Assembly (NCBI GenBank): GCA_024409185.1
Contig: JAKSUD010000002.1
Location: 1 to 18,899, forward strand
DNA from: an archaeon
Lineage (GTDB): Archaea; Methanobacteriota; Methanobacteria; Methanobacteriales; Methanobacteriaceae
DNA length: 18,899 bases
Direction: 5' to 3'
Below, in pieces: positions 14,468 to 18,899 of this stretch (its first letter is position 1; every line of letters starts with the position of its first letter). Below the pieces are notes generated by a model. It did no database searches. It saw only the letters and a list, made by a program, of their open reading frames with translations, and was not told the DNA's origin. The translations under genes were made by a program, and so were the position numbers.

Positions 14468-14474
14468 ATTTAAA

Positions 14475-14774
14475 TTAATAATTTACAAATACACAGTAAT
14501 TAGGTAATCTGTGTTTATTACTATAGAACGCTAAGATTTTAGCTAAAGAGTAAGAATATGGGTTGTATCCTATCTTTTTACCTCCATAAGTGAAGTATTT
14601 AGGAAGTGTTCCTTTAACTCCTTTCTTATAAAGAGTATTAACAACATTAAGATATCCTTTTTTCATGATTTTCTTAGATACTTTAGCATTATAAGCAGTG
14701 TATTTAACATTAAGTACTTTTACTTTAGTGCTTGTTTTTTTACCTGCTTTAATCTTTTTAATAGCCACAGTCAT
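14475..14774 (-). CDS. C-terminal fragment of the adhesin-like protein (wall-binding repeat), separate frame
   Basis: The 99-residue frame begins MTVAIKKIKAGKKTSTKVKV and ends with RLPNYCVFVNY. It continues the domain cut at the end of the upstream frame: GQLT there, followed here by codons for TYLMTVAI just before and at the ATG. That is the QFxYLMxxAI-like core of pseudomurein-binding repeats, as I recall it; the end (HRLPNYCVFVNY) resembles the beginning of another such repeat. The ATG shares its A with the upstream stop (TAATG), so re-initiation could produce it as a separate peptide. I see no SD other than in the preceding codons. Most likely it is the tail of one broken gene. It could otherwise be a -1 frameshift product. 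Confidence 0.65.
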   Translation of the reverse strand: MTVAIKKIKAGKKTSTKVKVLNVKYTAYNAKVSKKIMKKGYLNVVNTLYKKGVKGTLPKYFTYGGKKIGYNPYSYSLAKILAFYSNKHRLPNYCVFVNY

Positions 14775-17700
14775 TAAGTAAGTTGCCCGTGAGTTAATTT
14801 ATAAGATCCAACCTTAATAGTAGCAGGTAACTTCTTATTCTTTTTACTGGAAGCTTTTAAAGATTTAGCAGCTTTAATAATATCTGTTACAGTGACATAA
14901 GCCTGTTTAATAACCACTTTGACTGACTTAGAACTAGATAAGTAACTACTATCTCCTGCAAATTTAATTGTTGCAGTGTAATTTTTAACATATTTACTTG
15001 TAATAGCTAATTTAGCCTGACCTTTAGAATCAGTAGTTCTACTATAAGTTTTACCATTAAAGGTAATAGTTACTTTTTTACCAGTTAATATTTTACCTTT
15101 GCTGTCTTTTAATGTTACAACAAGATTTTTAGAAGTATAAGCAGTAATAGTTAAAGTAGAAGCACTTAAATTAGTAGCAACTTTAGGAACAGTTACAACT
15201 AAAGTAGAAGTATTCTCAGAAGAATTATACAAATCAGAACCACTATAAACAGCTCTAATAGTGAAACTACCAGTAACATTAGCATAATAAGTAAATTTAG
15301 CCAAACCATCAACTAATTTAACACTGCCAATTTCACCATCATTAACATAGAAAGTAACAAGACCAGAATCAGCAACAACATGAGCAACCAAATCAACAGA
15401 ATTATTCAACTTACAAGAAGCTTTATCAACAGTAACAAAACTATCCCATTTAACAGTGAAAGTAGTATTTACAGAATTTAATTCATAATTACTATCATTA
15501 TAATAAGCAGTAACAGTATAATTTCCTACTTTTAAGTCTTTAATGGTTAATTTAGCAACTCCTTCTTTAACTGTTGCAGTATAATTAGTACCATTAACAT
15601 TGATAATTACATTACCAGTTGCATCAGTTGGGACAGTTACATTAATAACTTCATCCTCAGCAACAGTAATGTTAATTGCAGAAACATTCATAAAGTAAGT
15701 GTTATTTTTACTTACAGTGAAGTTACATTTTGCAGAGGATTTAGTATTATTAAGATCTCCTGAATATTCAACAGTTAAATAATAAGTTCCAGCACTTAAA
15801 TTATTAATAACTAAAGTTAAATTACTAATATCTTCAGTAGTATATTCATTACCATTTAAGTAATAAGTAATATTTCCAGTACCATTAATAACATCAAGAG
15901 TTACATTAACAGTTACATCAGAACCATAACTAACATCAGAAGCACTGACAAATATAGTAGATTGACGTGCTTCAACATTTAAAGTAGCAGTAGCATTAAA
16001 AGGACAATAAATATCATCTCCAGAATAATAAATATTAATATTATGAACTCCCACACTTAAACCTGTGATATTAATAGAGATGGAACTTTCATTAATTATT
16101 TTTGTAAATACTTGACCATCATCTACTTTAAAAGTTAAATTACCAGTTACATCACTTGGAACAGTAACAACTACAGTAGCAGTTCCACCATAATCACAAT
16201 CACTAGTAATAATATTATAATCAACAAGACCTAAAGTAATATTTACTAAAACTTTATTTGTATTAAGACTAGTTAATAAATAATGGCCTTTTACATATGT
16301 GTCATTAAAACTATTATTTTTAATAGTAATCTCTTTAACACCAGCATCATTAATAGTCAAAATAACATTATAATCCATCATACTTGCACTTAAACTAGAA
16401 CCATCATTCAAAACAAAATCAACAAAATAATCACTACTAGAATTAGTAATATTCAAAACAACCCAAGAATTAAGAGTAACTCCAGAAACCAACCCCTGTG
16501 GAAAACTAGTGACATTATTCTGAAAACCAAAGAAATTAAAATCAGCATTAACAGTACCAGATTTTACATAAATATCCTTAACATTCTTAGAATTACCCTC
16601 AAAAATACAATAATTAATAGAACAATTATTACCAGAAACCAAGTGAATAGCACCAACAAATCCATTAGAACTACAATTTACAAAACTACAACCACTAACA
16701 GAACAATTATTACAAGAATTTCCATAAATAGCACCACCCTGATGAAATGCAGTACACTTCATAAAACTACAATTCACAACAGAACTATTATTAGAGTTCC
16801 AATAAATAGCTCCACCTTCATTATTAGTATAACAATTAGTAAAACTACAACCACTCACAACACCATTATTACCACTCCAATAAATAGCACCACCTTCACT
16901 ATCACATCTAGCATTTATAAAGTTAATTCCTTTAATTGTTACATTCTCACCAGTGATTCTAAATACTTTAGATACACCAGATCCATTAATAGTAATATCA
17001 TTACCTTCAATAATTACATTATCACCAATAATAATGCCCTCTTTAAAATCATCATCCCAATGCTTATAAAATTTATAATTATGATTTAAAATAACTGGAG
17101 AATTACTAGAAATAAGGTCATTTAAAGTTGTAAAACTATCTTCAATATATCCAAACTTAGCACTTGCTATTAATTTACCAGTATTACTACTATTCACTTT
17201 ATAAACACTATTAAGTAGATAAGTATCATTAAAACTATTATTTTTAATAGTAATCTCTTTAGCATCTGTATCATTAATAGTCAAAATAACATTATAATCC
17301 ATCATACTTTCATTTAAACTAGAACCATCATTCAAAACAAAATTAACAAAATAATCATTACTAGAATTAGTAATATTCAAAACAACCCAAGAATTAAGAG
17401 TAACTCCAGAAACCAACCCCTGTGGAAAACTAGTGACATTATTCTGAAAACCAAAGAAATTATAATCAACATCAAGCCAAGAATTATCAACATAAATAGC
17501 ATTACCATTACTTACATTATTTTCAAAAATACAATAAGTAACAGAACCATTTTCTTCAAAGTAAATAGCACCTCCACAGTGACCACTACAATTCACAAAA
17601 CTACAATTTACAACACCAGCATTTTCTTCATGGAAGAAAATAGCACCACCCTCATAATAAGCACTACAACCTACAAAACTACAACCACTAACAGAACCCC

Positions 17701-18235
17701 AACCATAAATAGCACCACCATACTTTTTAGACAAACAATTCACAAAACTACAATTCACAACAGAACCCCAACCATAAATAGCACCACCATTTTCTATTGA
17801 GTTACAGTTAGTGAATTTTAAATTTTTAATTGAAACTTGATTTGCATTAACATTAAATGCACGAGCAGTATTAAATCCATCTATAGTATGGCCATTACCA
17901 TTAATAGAAATATTTTTATTAATATTAATTCCACTTACAAAATCTTCATCATTATTAGAATCATACTTATAATCATACTCTAAAGTAATTTCATTAGTTG
18001 TACAATTAGAAATTGTTTCATTTAACTCTTTAAATGTTCTATACTCCTCTGATAAATTATTAATATCTTCGCTAACCCTCACATTATCAGTCTGAACATT
18101 TACATTATTTCTAACACAATCATCACTAATATCCTCTACACTTATATCTACATTATCCCCAGCACTTACAACACCTAGACTAATACAAAATATAGTAAAT
18201 AAAGATAAGATCATTAATATTTTATTAATTTTCAT
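14774..18235 (-). CDS. Adhesin-like surface protein with beta-helix and Ig-like domains (frame broken near the C-terminus)
   Basis: The 1153-residue product has a signal peptide (MKINKILMILSLFTIFCISL, cleavage probably near AGD at about 26). Two right-handed beta-helix blocks follow, at about residues 60-250 and 385-570, with repeated GGAIYxW and NCSFVNC coils of about 23 residues. About five Ig-like domains fill roughly 660-1110, rich in Asn-X-Ser/Thr sites; the last resembles bacterial Ig-like groups (KDSKGKILTGKKVTITFNGK). The end (VTDIIKAAKSLKASSKKNKKLP, key LP and KVGSYKLTHGQLT) is the first part of a pseudomurein-binding-type repeat that stops early at 14774. Such proteins are secreted and bound to the wall in Methanobrevibacter and Methanosphaera, where they are thought to mediate attachment. 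An SD (GAGG) lies 8-9 bases before the ATG. Confidence 0.85.
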   Translation of the reverse strand: MKINKILMILSLFTIFCISLGVVSAGDNVDISVEDISDDCVRNNVNVQTDNVRVSEDINNLSEEYRTFKELNETISNCTTNEITLEYDYKYDSNNDEDFVSGININKNISINGNGHTIDGFNTARAFNVNANQVSIKNLKFTNCNSIENGGAIYGWGSVVNCSFVNCLSKKYGGAIYGWGSVSGCSFVGCSAYYEGGAIFFHEENAGVVNCSFVNCSGHCGGAIYFEENGSVTYCIFENNVSNGNAIYVDNSWLDVDYNFFGFQNNVTSFPQGLVSGVTLNSWVVLNITNSSNDYFVNFVLNDGSSLNESMMDYNVILTINDTDAKEITIKNNSFNDTYLLNSVYKVNSSNTGKLIASAKFGYIEDSFTTLNDLISSNSPVILNHNYKFYKHWDDDFKEGIIIGDNVIIEGNDITINGSGVSKVFRITGENVTIKGINFINARCDSEGGAIYWSGNNGVVSGCSFTNCYTNNEGGAIYWNSNNSSVVNCSFMKCTAFHQGGAIYGNSCNNCSVSGCSFVNCSSNGFVGAIHLVSGNNCSINYCIFEGNSKNVKDIYVKSGTVNADFNFFGFQNNVTSFPQGLVSGVTLNSWVVLNITNSSSDYFVDFVLNDGSSLSASMMDYNVILTINDAGVKEITIKNNSFNDTYVKGHYLLTSLNTNKVLVNITLGLVDYNIITSDCDYGGTATVVVTVPSDVTGNLTFKVDDGQVFTKIINESSISINITGLSVGVHNINIYYSGDDIYCPFNATATLNVEARQSTIFVSASDVSYGSDVTVNVTLDVINGTGNITYYLNGNEYTTEDISNLTLVINNLSAGTYYLTVEYSGDLNNTKSSAKCNFTVSKNNTYFMNVSAINITVAEDEVINVTVPTDATGNVIINVNGTNYTATVKEGVAKLTIKDLKVGNYTVTAYYNDSNYELNSVNTTFTVKWDSFVTVDKASCKLNNSVDLVAHVVADSGLVTFYVNDGEIGSVKLVDGLAKFTYYANVTGSFTIRAVYSGSDLYNSSENTSTLVVTVPKVATNLSASTLTITAYTSKNLVVTLKDSKGKILTGKKVTITFNGKTYSRTTDSKGQAKLAITSKYVKNYTATIKFAGDSSYLSSSKSVKVVIKQAYVTVTDIIKAAKSLKASSKKNKKLPATIKVGSYKLTHGQLT
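16302..16541. repeat. Internal 240-bp duplication in the adhesin gene, copy 2 (C-terminal)
   Basis: Nearly identical to 17226-17465, offset 924 bp (308 codons). It encodes residues about 566-645 (FFGFQNNVTSFPQGLVSG onward). About 103 bases from 16436 to 16538 are identical to the other copy. Confidence 0.9.
17226..17465. repeat. Internal 240-bp duplication in the adhesin gene, copy 1 (N-terminal)
   Basis: Encodes residues about 258-337, at the end of the first beta-helix block; the other copy ends the second block. Each copy probably forms the capping or linker domain of one beta-helix. Confidence 0.9.
17690..17790. repeat. 69-bp period repeat in the first beta-helix
   Basis: A 32-bp segment at 17690-17721 recurs without change at 17759-17790. 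The 69-bp period equals 23 residues, one beta-helix coil carrying GGAIYGWGSV. Confidence 0.85.
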
Positions 18236-18310
18236 TGTAATTTCCTCAGTTTTTCTTGCTTATACGTAGTTTAAAATTAATATTTAATTAATATATATTT
18301 CTATTAAATA

Positions 18311-18320
18311 ATATATAAAA
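18311..18320 (-). promoter_or_regulatory. Candidate TATA box of the adhesin gene
   Basis: The minus strand reads TTTTATATAT about 76-85 bases upstream of the ATG at 18235, predicting a start near 18288 and a leader of about 50 bases. A second TATA-like tract lies at 18291-18300. Confidence 0.45.
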
Positions 18321-18401
18321 GTTGATAGAATTATTGAGAAAATAGAAAAAATTTAGGAATATGATAATAATTTATCAACCTAAGACATTTAGGCAGACAA
18401 A

Positions 18402-18420
18402 TTAGGATTTGTCGTCCTAA
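18402..18420. repeat. TTAGGA/TCCTAA hairpin, copy upstream of the adhesin gene
   Basis: TTAGGA (18402-18407) and TCCTAA (18415-18420) pair around TTTGTCG. Stem and most of the loop match the hairpin at 14369-14387 in the same orientation, so the two copies bracket the adhesin gene. Confidence 0.65.
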
Positions 18421-18610
18421 CAACTATGAAAAAATTAAAAGAAAAAATAGTGGTAAATTATTATTTATCGTCCTAAGAAAAAAGTTAAAATAAGTAAAAT
18501 TAGAAAAAAAGTTAAAAAAGAAGAAAAATAACATATAAAATAAGAAAAAGAAGAAAAAATAGATAGGGTTTAAATAAATTCGTTAAATGATAATATTACG
18601 AAACAAAAGT

Positions 18611-18632
18611 AAAAAAAGAAAATTTAAAAAAA
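18611..18632 (-). terminator. U-tract terminator of the partial surface protein gene
   Basis: Two A7 runs on the plus strand (18611-18617 and 18626-18632) give U7 tracts directly after the stop codon at 18634-18636, a typical archaeal terminator. Confidence 0.6.
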
Positions 18633-18633
18633 G

Positions 18634-18899
18634 TTAATTGAAGTACTCAGTCATATTAAAATCCATTATTTTAGTAGGAGTAGGATTTTCTGACCCTCGT
18701 TTAATAATTGAATCATACTTAGGAGTTGGAGTGGTACCATTTTCATTAAGATGAATAGGTATATAATAATCACCTGCTACATTTACAGATTTATTCTTAG
18801 AATTAGCATTAACCTTAGAAGATTTATTTACATTTACAGATTTAGGTTTAGTATTAACTTTAGAAGATTTATCTGTAATTATAGATTTAGTATTAACTT
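18634..18899 (-). CDS. C-terminal end of a Lys/Ser/Asn-rich protein, probably extracellular
   Basis: The minus strand stays open from the window edge for 87 codons to a TAA at 18634-18636. Residues 1-40 of the visible part are low in complexity, with KSSKVN and KSVNV units that recur at 15- and 13-residue spacing, also visible as DNA repeats (ATTAAC starts at 18808, 18853, 18892). The last part is more ordinary (AGDYYIPIHLNENG, then PTPKYDSIIKRG). I do not recognise the family. Composition and the neighbouring adhesin suggest a surface or secreted protein, but no signal or anchor is visible. The start lies outside the window. Confidence 0.6.
   Translation of the reverse strand, partial: VNTKSIITDKSSKVNTKPKSVNVNKSSKVNANSKNKSVNVAGDYYIPIHLNENGTTPTPKYDSIIKRGSENPTPTKIMDFNMTEYFN

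Larger units (their letters stand above)
18236..18633. other. Non-coding gap upstream of the adhesin gene
   Basis: No open frame is supported. It holds the adhesin promoter, a hairpin (18402-18420), a nearby inverted pair CCTAA/TTAGG (about 18379-18393), a half copy of the same motif (TCGTCCTAAG near 18468-18477) and purine-rich tracts that read as U/C-rich on the minus strand. Confidence 0.7.

Noticed and set aside
16643..17800. Thr/Asn-rich plus-strand frames opposite the adhesin
   Set aside because: The Thr/Asn repeats are the mirror of the beta-helix codon repeats on the minus strand.
16600..17800. Regular repeats resembling a CRISPR array
   Set aside because: The repeats are in frame, imperfect and encode beta-helix coils; there are no unique spacers of constant length.

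Overview
The window comes from a low-G+C archaeon of the Methanobacteriaceae, most likely Methanobrevibacter or Methanosphaera. Three things point there: the ribosomal protein order L3-L4-L23-L2-S19-L22-S3-L29-aIF1-RNase P p29-S17-L14-L24-S4e-L5-S14-S8-L6-L32e-(L19e), a knotted SPOUT methyltransferase gene upstream of L3 as in Methanothermobacter, and a large adhesin-like surface protein ending in a pseudomurein-binding-type domain. I cannot choose between the two genera from this sequence. Every gene I support lies on the minus strand, so transcription runs from high to low coordinates.

Layout from right to left. 18634-18899: C-terminus of a Lys/Ser/Asn-rich probable surface protein. 14475-18235: an adhesin-like protein (signal peptide, two beta-helix blocks, Ig-like domains, C-terminal wall-binding repeat) whose reading frame breaks inside the last domain. 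12818-14275: a polytopic membrane protein of DUF3100 type. 12058-12743: a METTL5-like N6-adenine RNA methyltransferase, frameshifted. 10845-11657: the SPOUT RNA methyltransferase. 10154-10844: a hairpin-packed non-coding region holding the L3 promoter, a structured leader and a candidate new small RNA. 865-10153: nineteen tightly packed genes of the S10/spc cluster, including a 47-residue S14 that starts at TTG. 205-864: a 660-base non-coding spacer with a 50-bp direct repeat. 1-204: the N-terminal part of L19e.

The cluster from L3 to L32e looks like one transcription unit: gaps are mostly under 60 bases, several stop and start codons touch or overlap, and many Shine-Dalgarno (SD) sites lie in the last codons of the preceding gene. 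It makes the central ribosomal RNA-binding proteins plus initiation factor aIF1 and the Rpp29 subunit of RNase P. Two classes of SD are used, GGAGG and GGTGA; the second creates false upstream GTG starts, so I moved several starts downstream.

The most unusual part is the region upstream of L3. It holds more than ten short, near-perfect inverted repeats with different stems. Two hairpins have different 6-bp stems but almost the same 11-nt loop, and a third copy of that loop lies beside them. TATA-like boxes precede this cluster and a hairpin plus U5 follows it, which suggests an uncharacterised non-coding RNA. A pair of 17-bp direct repeats exactly 41 bp apart sits just upstream of the L3 TATA box, and the predicted L3 leader is four consecutive hairpins.
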